Below, one piece after another: positions 54,752 through 64,000 of a DNA stretch of 64,000 nucleotides. The position numbers and the translations under genes were made by a program. Source of the DNA: Hyparrhenia diplandra (taxonomy: Eukaryota; Streptophyta; Magnoliopsida; Poales; Poaceae); contig JADLZK010007359.1 in NCBI GenBank assembly GCA_015847255.1, positions 496,001 through 560,000 on the forward strand. Reading direction: 5' to 3'. Below the pieces are notes generated by a model. The model worked only from the letters and a program-made list of their open reading frames with translations, did not search any database and was not told the DNA's origin. Every line of letters begins with the position of its first letter. Within the stretch, counting starts at the first letter, position 1.

Positions 54752-56138
54752 CGCCGGGAAGCGCTGCTTGATCGCTTCGGTGTCCTCCCAGGTGGCGAGG
54801 TTGGTGTCGAGGCCGGACCACTTGATGAGGAGTTGCTGTACAGCCTCTGCGCCGCGATGATGTAGGCGGGACCGGAGCACCTTCTCGGGGAGGCGCATCG
54901 CGCCGTCCGGATCAGGAAGCTCGATGTCGACCGCCGGGGCAGCAGCTGGAGCGGGCTTGAGGAGGGAGACATGGAAGACCGGGTGCACCGTGGACGTAGG
55001 AGGGAGCTCGAGCTTGTACGCCGACTTTGCCAACCTTGCCGATGATCTTGTACGGTCCAAGTACTTGAAGCATAGCTTGCTGTGGGCGCGGGGTGCGGCG
55101 ACGACTGTGCGCACGGGCTGCAGACGGAGGTAGACGGAGTCGCCCACCGAAGGTGCGCTCGGAGCGCCCCCTTGTCCGCCTGGTGCTTCATCCGCTGCTT
55201 GGCGCGTAGTAGGTGCTGACGAACCGAAGCCATCATTGTGGCGCGCTCCGCGAGCGTTGTAGCCACATTCGGAACAGGGGAGGCTGCAGAGTCGAGATGC
55301 CGAAGTGGCGAGCAGGACGACCATACAGTACCTCGAATGGAGAACGACCGATGGCAGAGTGATCACTTGTGTTGTACCAAAATTCCGCCAAGGTGAGCCA
55401 CTTCAGCCATTGTTTGGGGCATGAATGCACAAAGCAGCGGAGGAACGTTTCTAAGCACTGATTAACGCGCTCCGTCTGGCCATCAGACTGGGGATGATAC
55501 CCTGAGCTCATCTGGAAGCTGTACATCAGCCATCTTGAAGAGATCATGCCAGAACAAGCTTGTAAAAATTGGGTCTCTGTCAGTGATGATGTACATTGGC
55601 ATCCCATGCAGTCTGAATATGTTGTCCAGGAAGGCTTGAGCCACTTTTGATGCAGTGAACGGATGATGGAGAGGAATGAAGTGGGCATATTTGCTGAGAG
55701 TATCGACGACCACCATAATGCAATTCGCTGTTCCTGGCGTTGGAAGGCCATTGATGAAGTCCATGGTGAGGACTTGCCAATTCTCTGTAGGAACTGGCAG
55801 AGGAACAAGCAAACCCGGGTAGCGAGCTCTGTCCGGCTTGGCTTGGGTACAGACAGTACAGGCCGCAACGAACTCCTTGACAGAATGCTTAAGATCACGC
55901 CAATAGAACAACTTCTTGATGCGGCCGTAGGTAACCGGAAATCCAGAATGTCCACCGGTATTTGTCGTGCAAAGCGAGATGATCTTATTTGCTGAAGGGT
56001 AGGATTGGCCCCGATCCGGATGCGTCTAGAGTGACGGATCACGCCTTGGATCAATGTGAACGCGGACGGAGTCCGGGATAGAGTCAATGCTTGCAGCAGC
56101 TGAACGGATTCGGGATCATCAGAATAGCCAACAACCAC
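54752..56138 (-). pseudogene. Chromovirus integrase and chromodomain, frameshifted
   Basis: The integrase core is split between frames. The first Asp is in TMDFINGLP (about 55,765), the second in ITDRDPIF (about 55,585), and the Glu in PQSDGQTERVNQ (about 55,480). A zinc-finger remnant (CTVCTQAK) precedes it. Downstream come VHPVFHVSLLKP (about 54,950) and a chromodomain, LLIKWSGLDTNLATWEDTEA, at about 54,830-54,765. Such C-terminal chromodomains can steer integration towards particular chromatin. Several frame changes make it non-functional. Confidence 0.85.
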
Positions 56139-56310
56139 CTCTCAAAACCCAAGCTGGGGTCGCGAATCGAAATTGCACGCGAATCGCTATTTGGAGGATC
56201 TGGGTGCCGAGACAGGGAGTCAGCTGCTGCGTTTGAGATGCCCGGCTTGTAGACAATGCGGTATCGCAGCCCGGATAACTTATGATTCATCTTCGGTTGC
56301 CATGGAGTAT

Positions 56311-57388
56311 TCAATCGTTGGTCGAGAGAGGTGGGTCAACGTCCGGTGGTCTGAGAAGATGGTGAACTCCGCGATGCCGGAGGTAGGAGCGCCATTGCTC
56401 AATGGCCACGAGTATTGCAAGTGATTCTTTTTCATATGTCGAGAGGGCACTTGTACGGGGACCCAACGCCCGACTGACAAAGGCGATGGGGTGGCCCTCT
56501 TGTAAAAGAACAGCACCAACTCCGGACTTGCCGGCATCGGTTTGTAGCTGGAAGGGCTTGGAGAACCGGAGAGCCAACACAGGGGGGGCCGAGATGAGAG
56601 CCGCCTTCAACGCTTCAAACGCAGCGGTATGCATCGGAGTCCAATCAAACATCACACCCCTTCTTCAGCCAGATTCGTCGAGGGGCGGGCAAGTAGCGCA
56701 AAATTGCGGGACGAACTTTCGGTGAATAGCCGGCAAGGCCCAAAAACTGCGCAAGATCTTTGATCAATCAGAATTGGCCAAGACTGAACCGATCAATTTT
56801 GGACGGGTCGGTGGAGACTCCAGTCTTTAGCGACGATGTGGCCAAGATAAGAAATAGGCACTGGCGAACCGGCACTTGGACAGTTTGACCTTCCATTGAT
56901 CCCGAGCTAGCAGCTCAAACACTTGCCGAGGTGGTCGACATGTTCCTCAAATGTGCGGCTATAAATAAGGATGTCGTCAAAGAATACCGGGTGAACCGCC
57001 TCAAAGCGAGGGGAGCGGGGTGGAGTTCATGGCCCCTTGAAATGTGTTCGCGCACTGTCAATCGAATGACATGACGATTGTATTCGAACTGTCCCCCTGA
57101 GTCCGAAAGCCGTTTTGTGTTCCTCACCGGTGCCGGGACGAACCGATTGAAAGCCAGCCAGCGGATCAAGTGTGGTGAACCACCGAGCATGAGCCAGTTC
57201 GTCCAACAGTTCATCCACAACGGGATCGGAAATTTGGACTTGATGGTGAGGGTGTTAAGCAGCCTGTAATCCACACAAAAGCGCCATGATCCGTCCTTTT
57301 TCCCGACCGGGAGCACCGGAGATGAGAAAGCACCGGGAGCTTGGCCACGATCAATCCATTGTCCAACATTTGTAAACTTGTTTCTCAA
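56311..57388 (-). pseudogene. Chromovirus reverse transcriptase and RNase H, frameshifted
   Basis: RT motifs include SPVLPVGKKDGSWRFCVDYR (57,325-57,266) and, in another frame, VFFDDILIYS (about 56,987-56,960), the equivalent of the YxDD active site. RNase H of the Ty3 type follows: LQTDAGKSGVGAVLLQ, FVSRALGP and STYEKESLAILVAIEQW (56,560-56,400). Multiple stops lie between these segments. Confidence 0.88.
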
Positions 57389-57514
57389 TTTCGGACTTAA
57401 GAAAGAGCTTGTATCCGTATTGTCGGATGCTCGCTGGGGGTTGCACCTTGAAGACAGGGGATAGAATGGTCACAGCTCCGGCGAGGAGGGAGATCTGTTG
57501 GCTCCTGGAATAGC

Positions 57515-58033
57515 TCAAAGATAAGCGTAAAAGAAGAGATCGCACGCCCTCCGGAATATCAGGCCGCAACTCGGATGAAGGAGCTGCAATATGAAACAAA
57601 TCAAACACCGATGGTGGTTGGTTGGCGAAAAAGAAGTCCGTAGAGTCACATGAGAGCCCCGGTAAGGTATCTGGCCACCGTGTGCCCGCCAGTCAATGTG
57701 CATAGGTGAAAAACTTTGCAGCCAATCCATGCCAACGATCATATCGTAACCACCCAAATCCAGGATTCGCGGATCGGAATGGAAGAGCAAGTTCGAAGCG
57801 GACCACTCAAGAAGCCAGGAATATGGGTGCGAGATTCAGAGTAGAACCATCGGCAACCCCCGAGAAATTGGCTCGGTCGTTCTTTCTTGAACACTGTAAA
57901 TCAGCGAACAGCAAGTACTAATGAAAGAATGGCTACTGCCGGAATCAAGCAATATTAGCACCTCACGACCCTGGATTGACCCCTGAAACTGCATTGTCCC
58001 GGGAACCGCATTGCCCTCGACAGAGCCGAGCAT
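57515..58033 (-). pseudogene. Chromovirus aspartic protease domain
   Basis: The active-site motif LLDSGSSHSFI lies near 57,950-57,920, and YDMIVGMDWLQSF follows near 57,755. The two are in different frames. Confidence 0.85.
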
Positions 58034-58094
58034 GAAGACCTGCTCGACAGAGCATCATCAAGGTTGTGGAGCCTCTTTCGAAATGTCATCTTGC

Positions 58095-59774
58095 TTAGTG
58101 AAGGAGTCGAGCACAGCGCCCAAACTTCGTTGACGGCATGGGCTTGAGGAATTGGCGGGCAGCGGTGGCCACGCCCCCACTTCTCACCACAACGCATACA
58201 GAGACCCTGCGCACGGCAGTAGTTGGGCAGGGATGCGAGCTTGTCGTCGATCGTGGGAGCCCGAGGCGCTTGGAGGCGTACAGCTGGGGCCGAGCCTGAC
58301 GAAGATCCTTGAGCGGCCTCGGCTTGTACATTGCGCCGGGGCGGAGGCGTGATCTAAGAGCGCCCTTGATCACAGCATTGCGCCCGAAGACGAGCCCTCC
58401 ACCCGCTTGAATTCCTGACGCCCGCCAGTTGCCGTCGCCTCTTCCTGTATCAGAGCGAGAGTGCAGGCAGCGTCCAAGTTTTGGGGCCGTGAAAGCATAA
58501 CGACAGAACGAATGTCGGGACGGAGCCCGTCAATGAAGCGCCGGACATGGGCTAGGGGTCGTGATTGGGCTGTAGGGAGCTAGCTGCTCGACCAATGCCG
58601 TGAAGCGCCGACATAGTCGGACACCGCGGGAAGTCATGGAGACATGAATCATCCGACGCAAAGCAGCTAGTCGCCGGGTCACCCACCGAATCGCCGTGTA
58701 TCATGGTGTGGAAGGCATCCCAAGAGATGTTCTCAATTTGGTGTTTCATCGACCGGAAGAAGCCGAGCAGCGGCATTGGTGAAGTGGTGTGTGGAGACGG
58801 TGATCCACATGGATGGGTGGACATGGTACATATGGAAATAGTTGGATGCTCGCGTGAGCCATAGTTTGGGGTTGTCACCGTCGAATTGGGGGAACTCGGA
58901 TTTTAGGAAGCCGGCCGAGGTTGTGGTTGTGGATTGGGGGAAATTGGGTATGATGGTCTTTGGGGAGTATGAGGATTGGTCAAATTGGGGAAAATAGCTT
59001 GAACCGGTGGATTGTAGTGGAAATTGGGCGCATGATTTGATCGGGATGTGGGTACCGTGGGGGAAACGGGGGAGGCCGGTACGGCGGATGAGTTGGGGAA
59101 GGGGTGGTGGTGGAGGTGGGTATGGGCGGGTAGGGTAGAGCGAACGAGGATCGGGAGGGTGAAGGGAGGGTGAGTTGTACATACCATTGGCCGAACGGGC
59201 CATGGCCGAGATCGGACCAAGCCCCGCATCCCGTAGTCGATTCGACGTGGTGCCCGTCGGGCCGGCGGTCGTGCGGATCCGGGGGGCACGCCCGGGCGAT
59301 TTTGCTCCACGGATCCAAAGAAATAGAATCGCCACGGACCCATCCAACAAACGCGGCGGAGACGATCGACCTCGACCGCGACGGTGAAGAGGAGAGCTCT
59401 CAATACGGGGACGCCACTTTCGCCGGCGGCGCAGCTTCGACTTCGAGCACGATCACACGCCGCGCCGCGCGGCGCCCCGATCTCCTCCGTGAACCGAATC
59501 TCACCGATGGCGAGGACGCGGGCTCGAGATCGGAGATGCGGTTGTCGGCGGCCGCCCCGGTTGTCGGCGACGATGGCGGTGTGTATCGCCGCGGGCGTGA
59601 TGCCGAATGAGCACCACGACACGCGGCGGTGATGTCCGGAGTCGTGGGCAGCCAGCGGCGGTGGTGGGTGGTGAGGCGGCGTTCGAGGGCGGCGGCCGAC
59701 GTGTTGTACTCGGCGCGGAAGTCGGCGATCGACCGGATGAGCTCGTCGGAACTTGGCGCTGACGACGGATCCAT
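58095..59774 (-). pseudogene. Chromovirus gag
   Basis: It begins at an ATG near 59,774 (MDPSSAPSSDELIRS). A gag core piece, FPQFDGDNPKLWLTRASNYF, is at about 58,895-58,835, and a zinc knuckle, CGEKWGRGHRCP, at about 58,190-58,155. The frame changes several times, and the proline-rich stretch between 59,350 and 58,950 is poorly kept. Confidence 0.8.
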
Positions 59775-59865
59775 GAGGCGCGAGAGCGCCGGAGCCGGGT
59801 GAAGTGGGGATGGGAGGGTGGGACGGGTTCCAGCCGCCGCCGGATAGAAGGGAGCTGATACCACC

Positions 59866-60160
59866 GTTAGCACTCTTGGGCTAATCGACGAAAACTCCGG
59901 CGAGCCGGCCAATCAAACCGCGGCGGCGAGATTGTATTTCTATTGCAGATGTAAAGTAGAAAGTAGCTACAGGAATGATAGAGTTCAAAATCAAGTTGTC
60001 CTCTCCTTCTCTCTCTCTCTGGTATATCTACTCCTCACTGTCATGGGCTTCGGCGACATTGGCCCATTCTGGCCCAGAGACGCGCACATTCTTGCTTCGT
60101 GCCCGGGGAAGCCTCTTGGGCTGACTGGAGGGCGACTCGCTGGTAGCAGGCCTGCTAACA
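59866..60160 (-). repeat. 5' LTR of the chromovirus
   Basis: About 295 bp; the minus strand begins TGTTAGCAGG and ends GAGTGCTAACG next to the primer-binding site. It matches the other LTR except for scattered substitutions and small indels. Confidence 0.88.
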
Positions 60161-60165
60161 GAAAC

Positions 60166-60665
60166 CCTCCGTGTGGTTGGCTGCCTCGTGCCGACACAGA
60201 CAACTGTCCAGTGCGCTGCCTTCTATACACTGCAGAAAACGCGAGGACCAGGTCTTTTTTTTTTTTTTTTTTGTTACGGACCATCCACCACAGGAAACTG
60301 GTTCTTTGCTGAGAACTGTGCTTGGCATAGGACTGACGGAGATTTTTTTATGGCACAGGTCCTATGCCGGGCACCGTAGAAGACCAGCTTTGGGCTTTTA
60401 ATCCTTCGCCGAGAACAGATTACCGCCGTCGGCGAAGAAAAGTGGAGGTAACGGCCGTTGTAATCGATGGCAGTTACAACAGTCTTTGCCGAAAGCATAG
60501 AGCGGTCGGCAAAGAATTTGCCATTTAAAAAAATTGAAATTCTTCGCCGAGCACCGTCGGGAGCGGTCGGCAAAGAATTTCCGTTTTTTGAAAAAATAAA
60601 ATTCTTTGCCGAGCTTTGTTGGGAAGTTCTCGGCAAAGAATTTCCGTTATTTTTTTTAATTACAA
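60166..60665. repeat. CACTA subterminal-repeat fragment (TCGGCAAAGAA type)
   Basis: CGGCAAAGAATTT(G/C)C and TTCTTTGCCGAGC motifs in both orientations at 60,300-60,650, including near-copies GTCGGCAAAGAATTTGCC and CTCGGCAAAGAATTTCCG. A T-run lies at 60,255-60,272. The fragment abuts the LEA_2 copy 5 remnant, so it replaces that gene's coding region. Confidence 0.6.
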
Positions 60666-60960
60666 TCCGCCACCACCGTCATATATAGCTACTGCGCCGC
60701 CGCCGCCGCCCCACTGACTAACTGCAGAGTTACTACCTACTATGGTTTATTCACCGCAGGGCAGCACAAAGCTTAGCTTCTCTAAATATGCGCGCGTATG
60801 CATAGCTAAAGCAATATGGATCGGTGGGATGAGCGGATACCAACAATTTATACACCAGTTCAGGCCTAGCTAAATCATACCATGTCCGTGTGGTACATTC
60901 CATAACTCTCCTCAGTCCTCACTCAAGTCTTTACTTAGTACGGAAATTGTTAACTTTGTT
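60666..60960 (-). pseudogene. LEA_2 copy 5: promoter and start codon only
   Basis: From an ATG at 60,682 upwards the sequence matches the 5' region of LEA_2 copies 3 and 4: GCGGCGGCGGCGCAGTAGCT just before the ATG, TATAAATTG at 60,844-60,852 (162 bp upstream, the same spacing), and the upstream block beyond. After about five family-like codons the coding sequence is replaced by CACTA repeat sequence, and the frame closes after eight codons. Confidence 0.75.
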
Positions 60961-62400
60961 CGAAGAGATTGATGATTGTGTTGGATATATTTTGGTTAAA
61001 TTAGTATAAAAAACAAATCTTAAAGTATAGAAAACACATCTTTAAGTCTTATAGACTAGCACAAAGGTGACCCACGCAAAAAAACTTGTATAGCATGCAT
61101 GTTTTTACTTGAAAATGCTTTTGCCGCCAGTATTTTTTACTAGAATTGTCCTTTTCATGCACCCCATTGTACTTATTGGCATCAACTTTATATATCATCA
61201 CTATGGGTCGAATAAGTCCTTGGATTGAAGTTATTGTTTTCTATCTTAATCCCGTGGCTCCATTTCTTGAGTTTTATTTTGGTGAGCTCCAATTTCTCAA
61301 GATATAATTGTATATAAGTCTCACACAAAGCACTTAGTTCCTTATTATAGCTAGCTTATTCTTAAATTTCAAGTTTTGAATCTTTGTTGACAGATAGACA
61401 ATTTCCTTGTTGCCCTAAATTATCGCAGATCGAGTTAATCATAATGTTTCTCAAGTCTATTGGAGCCATTGATGCCTCAAGCATACTACATTGGTTATAT
61501 CCCTGTCATCACGCTAACAACCATATCATCATCACACTAACATCGATCATGTACGTAGTGACCACATTTGTTTTCTCTTATGACTAGAGCTTCTCTCTCG
61601 AAAAAAAAAGACAGACATTGTCCATTGCGCTGATCACAAGCTGGTTTTCATGCTCGCATGCGCACCTAGGAATGAATGAACTAGCTAGTTGCATGTACAA
61701 CATCGAAGAAAACATAATAGAGCAAGCTTGAGACAAATATCTTTGTAGTCCATGTAAATCATTGAAGCCCTTCTGATCCTCACACCCCTCTTTTTCTCCA
61801 CCGAGCTCGATGTTGACAAAGGAAAAACAAAGCGAGTCCATTCTAATGCTTATATATTAATTAAATCTATTTGCTCTCATTTCTTAGACAACGGAACACA
61901 ATTCGAGCCTCTACCATCCGGGGATGGTACATAAAGAGATAAGCGTCCTTAAGTGCTTACAACCAGCAAGCGGGGAATAAAAATGGAACAAAGTTTAGCC
62001 GAGCGACCAAAAAGACTGGAAAGGAACTAACCGCTACGCTTAAATCCGATTCCAGACGTGCCAAACGATCGAACTTTGCAAAGACCACCATTTTCATTGT
62101 CTATAAATCTCTCCAACCACGCTTGAATAATGGATGCTCTTCCTTATTACGTAGCAGGGATCGATGTCGGATCCAGTAAGTTAATCTGAAGAGTACTTGT
62201 AAATATGTATTAGACTTAACCATATATCAATTCTATTGAACCATAAAACCAACCACGTGCCGTAGCCTCCCAACAAAATTGGTTTTAAAGCTTTAGACCA
62301 ATGCCGTTCAGCCAAGAAACAAACATATTAGAGAATCTAGTGGGTGGTTCAATTCGAAAAGTATATAGTCATATATGAGTTGATCAACTCGAGGATCGGA
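60960..62400. repeat. Upstream block of LEA_2, copy C
   Basis: Third copy of the block seen at 19,900-23,900 and 51,600-53,400, free of the large insertions found in copy A, and thus a reference for empty sites at 61,195 (20,181 insert), 61,876 (52,240 retroposon), 62,105 (22,801 retroposon) and 62,375 (LINE). No gene is seen. Confidence 0.75.
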
Positions 62401-62412
62401 CTAACTAAAAGG

Positions 62413-62607
62413 TTGTTTGGTTTAGGGACTTTTTAGTCCTTGGGACTAAAAAAAGTCCCTTTTAGTCCCTACCAAACCAAACAGGAGGGACTTTTTTTGA
62501 GACTTTTACTCTATTAGTCCCTAAAAGACTCTCTTGGAGGGACTTTTTTTATTAGTCTCTAGGACTAGAAAAAGTTTAGTCCCTAGAAACCAAACAGCAC
62601 CTAACAT
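62413..62607. mobile_element. Tourist-like MITE with GTTTGGTTT ends
   Basis: The left end GGTTGTTTGGTTTAGGGACT and right end AGTCCCTAGAAACCAAACAGCACC are inverted, with internal repeats of AGGGACTTTTTTT and TTAGTCCCTA. The flanks read CTAAC on both sides (62,400-62,404; 62,608 region); a TAA duplication inside that would fit PIF/Harbinger. The superfamily call is tentative. Paralogous block B (53,400) lacks it. Confidence 0.7.
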
Positions 62608-62730
62608 GTTCTGACGACTGACATCCCAACCCTCCGATGGATTCCGACACTCTGCCAAACCGCAGGGTAGCTATTCCGACCCGCTCCCGTGGAATCAATC
62701 AATCATGCATGGAATCAACGATGGTACTTT

Positions 62731-63732
62731 TCTTTTTTAGAGTTCGAGTACCACAGCCCCGGCCTTTCAAATTTCATTAAAAGACCAAAAACGTTTTACA
62801 GCACATTTCACAAGTCCAGGAAGAAACCAGCTGCCCGCCACGCCAAACTGGTAAAACAGATACAGACCAACCAACTGAAGCGTCTACCAGCCTATTACAT
62901 GAGCAATGCATTCATTTCCACCCACCAGGGAACCTGCATTGGTTCGTCATCTTTAGTAGAAAACTCGGCCACCAGTGGATGTCCTGCCTTTCTAGTAAAA
63001 CCGCCCTTCAGCAGCTTCAGTTTGCAGTTTGGTTCATTGGAAGCCAGAGAACTCTCCCAGCCTCTAGCTTGATTTGCTTTGCAATAGCGATGGATTGCCT
63101 AGTTCATCAACATGTTTGCCAACCTGAAAGTAGCATTTCCATGCCACTCCATCCAATTCGCTGGAAACAAATATCATTTCTGAGTTTCCATAGAGAACTC
63201 TCCCAGCCTCTACCTTGATTTGCTTTGCAATAGCCAGTAACGAGTCCTCCTTCTCTGGAGGACAAAGGATTGCTCGGTTCATCAACAAGTTTGCCAACCT
63301 GAAAAGTAACATTTCCATGCAACTCCATCCAATTCTCTGAAAACAAATATCATTTCTTAATTTCCATAGAGACCAAATAACTGCTGAGGATATCATATTA
63401 GCAATACAAAACTTCTTATTACTTAACCAACAATTTCCAACATCTAACATACTCCTACCTATTTGATATCCCAGCAAACCAGATACTACTACTTTCCAAC
63501 ATTGCTTAGCAACAACACAATCAAAGAAGAGATGGTTAATTGTTTCTTTTTCAGCACAGAACAAGCATGTATCATCTTTAACATTTCTCCTCTTGGCTAG
63601 ATTATCTCTGGTTAAAGCCCTATTATTAATCACTAGCCACAGGAAGAAATGAACTCTAGGAGATATCTTCAAACTCCAGACAGCTGGAACATGTACTGAT
63701 TCAATGCCTCTAAAGTTATAACTTTGTAAAGA
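62731..63732 (-). mobile_element. 5'-truncated LINE, minus strand, with internal duplication
   Basis: Inserted in block C (24,860 shows the empty form). The left end starts with a T-run (minus-strand poly-A). The coding end (63,672 down to about 63,190) has the zf-RVT pattern: PRVHFFLWLVINNRALTRDN, CLFCAEKETINHLFFDCVVAKQCW and WSLWKLRNDICFQRIGW. Within it about 150 bp is duplicated in tandem (63,199-63,375 and 63,050-63,195), so LRNDICFQRIGW and AIAKQIKVEAGRVL occur again, the second time in shifted frames. Target duplications are not resolved. Confidence 0.82.
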
Positions 63733-64000
63733 GACTCAGTCGTGTCCTTTGTCTCGTAGCTGTACACCCTTGCAGAGCGAATGGCAGAGCGAATGGTGGC
63801 CACCCAGTTGAAGACATGCAGTAGCCCTAATTGCTCCGGCAGTAGCATTGGCCACCGGCACAGGCTATATGATGGTAGTATGTGGTTGGTGCAGCACCAT
63901 TGCTAAGCTAGGGCAAGTTGCATAGTTGCATCGAGCAGTACCCCCGGAGACATGCATAGGAGACATGCATGCAGTGCATGCACTCCACCAGTCCAATAAA
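63733..64000. repeat. End of upstream block, copy C
   Basis: TCTCGTAGCTGTACACCCTTGCAGAGCGAATGG... aligns with 53,600-53,900 and 24,880-24,980. A small local duplication (GCAGAGCGAATGGCAGAGCGAATGG, 63,772-63,796) is present. No gene is seen. Confidence 0.65.

Larger units (their letters stand above)
54410..60160 (-). mobile_element. Complete but decayed Ty3/gypsy chromovirus
   Basis: Two LTRs (54,410-54,710 and 59,866-60,160) are flanked by the 5-bp duplication GAAAC (54,405-54,409 and 60,161-60,165). On the minus strand a primer-binding site similar to the initiator-Met tRNA complement (TGGTATCAGCTCC, about 59,851-59,863) follows the 5' LTR, and a purine tract (AAGGGGGGAAGAA, about 54,711-54,723) precedes the 3' LTR. 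The order is gag, protease, reverse transcriptase, RNase H, integrase, chromodomain, which is the chromovirus order. Coding sequence is spread over all three frames with stops, so the copy cannot be autonomous. LTRs differ at a dozen or more positions, mainly in their outer 90 bp. Confidence 0.92.

Noticed and set aside
1..64000. CRISPR arrays, bacterial operons, rRNA or tRNA genes
   Set aside because: The sequence is plant nuclear in character. The regular short repeats seen are transposon subterminal motifs or microsatellites, not spacer-separated identical repeats.

Overview
The window is plant nuclear DNA, most likely from a grass (Poaceae). Pointers to this are GC-rich genes beside AT-rich spacers, several transposon classes typical of grasses (CACTA elements with dense subterminal repeats, Tourist, Stowaway and hAT MITEs, LINEs, a chromovirus, a Pack-MULE-like element) and grass-type gene families. 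I cannot name the species. No rRNA, tRNA or CRISPR feature is supported.

Two small host gene families form the backbone, all on the minus strand. Four genes encode secreted pepsin-like aspartic proteases of the nepenthesin / At5g10770 type: AP-1A (9.0-10.6 kb), AP-2A (13.4-15.0 kb), AP-1B (31.1-32.8 kb) and AP-2B (45.8-49.4 kb). LEA_2/NHL-like single-pass membrane proteins are encoded at 2.7-3.3 kb, 15.8-16.4 kb (broken), 19.0-19.6 kb and 50.7-51.4 kb. At 60.68 kb only a LEA_2 promoter and start codon remain. The order AP-1, AP-2, LEA_2 occurs twice (about 8.7-19.9 kb and 30.8-51.6 kb), so the region is a segmental duplication of an AP/LEA_2 block. Sequence upstream of the LEA_2 genes is present three times (about 19.7-25.0, 51.4-54.4 and 60.7-64.0 kb), with a partial copy at 4.7-5.0 kb. 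All four protease copies carry frameshifts at different places, and all have DSR where the second catalytic motif is normally DSG. Three LEA_2 copies look intact.

Because the blocks are paralogous, many insertions can be defined against their own empty sites. These include a CACTA element (11,286-12,292, TSD ACA) nested in a Tourist-like MITE, a hAT-like MITE shared by both blocks, a helitron- or MULE-like insertion (20,181-21,573), a LINE (23,947-24,759, 15-bp TSD), a minus-strand retroposon (52,240-52,728, 15-bp TSD), a Stowaway MITE (53,611-53,694) and a 2-kb poly-A retroposon inside AP-2B intron 1 (47,245-49,243). A complete but decayed Ty3/gypsy chromovirus occupies 54,410-60,160. A Pack-MULE-like element lies at 26,519-27,586 with a perfect 9-bp TSD. 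A decayed tnp2/C48-type CACTA element occupies about 38.7-44.43 kb. An insert at 33.08-38.0 kb has several good splice-site pairs and is an unidentified spliced gene or set of captured exons. The left edge holds the 3' end of a Ty1/copia element followed by a truncated DUF4220-type gene.

The most unusual signal is in the retroposon of AP-2B intron 1: twelve short inverted repeats (48,549-48,988) with a conserved ATGCTTTG loop and stems that change on both sides, in shifting reading frames.
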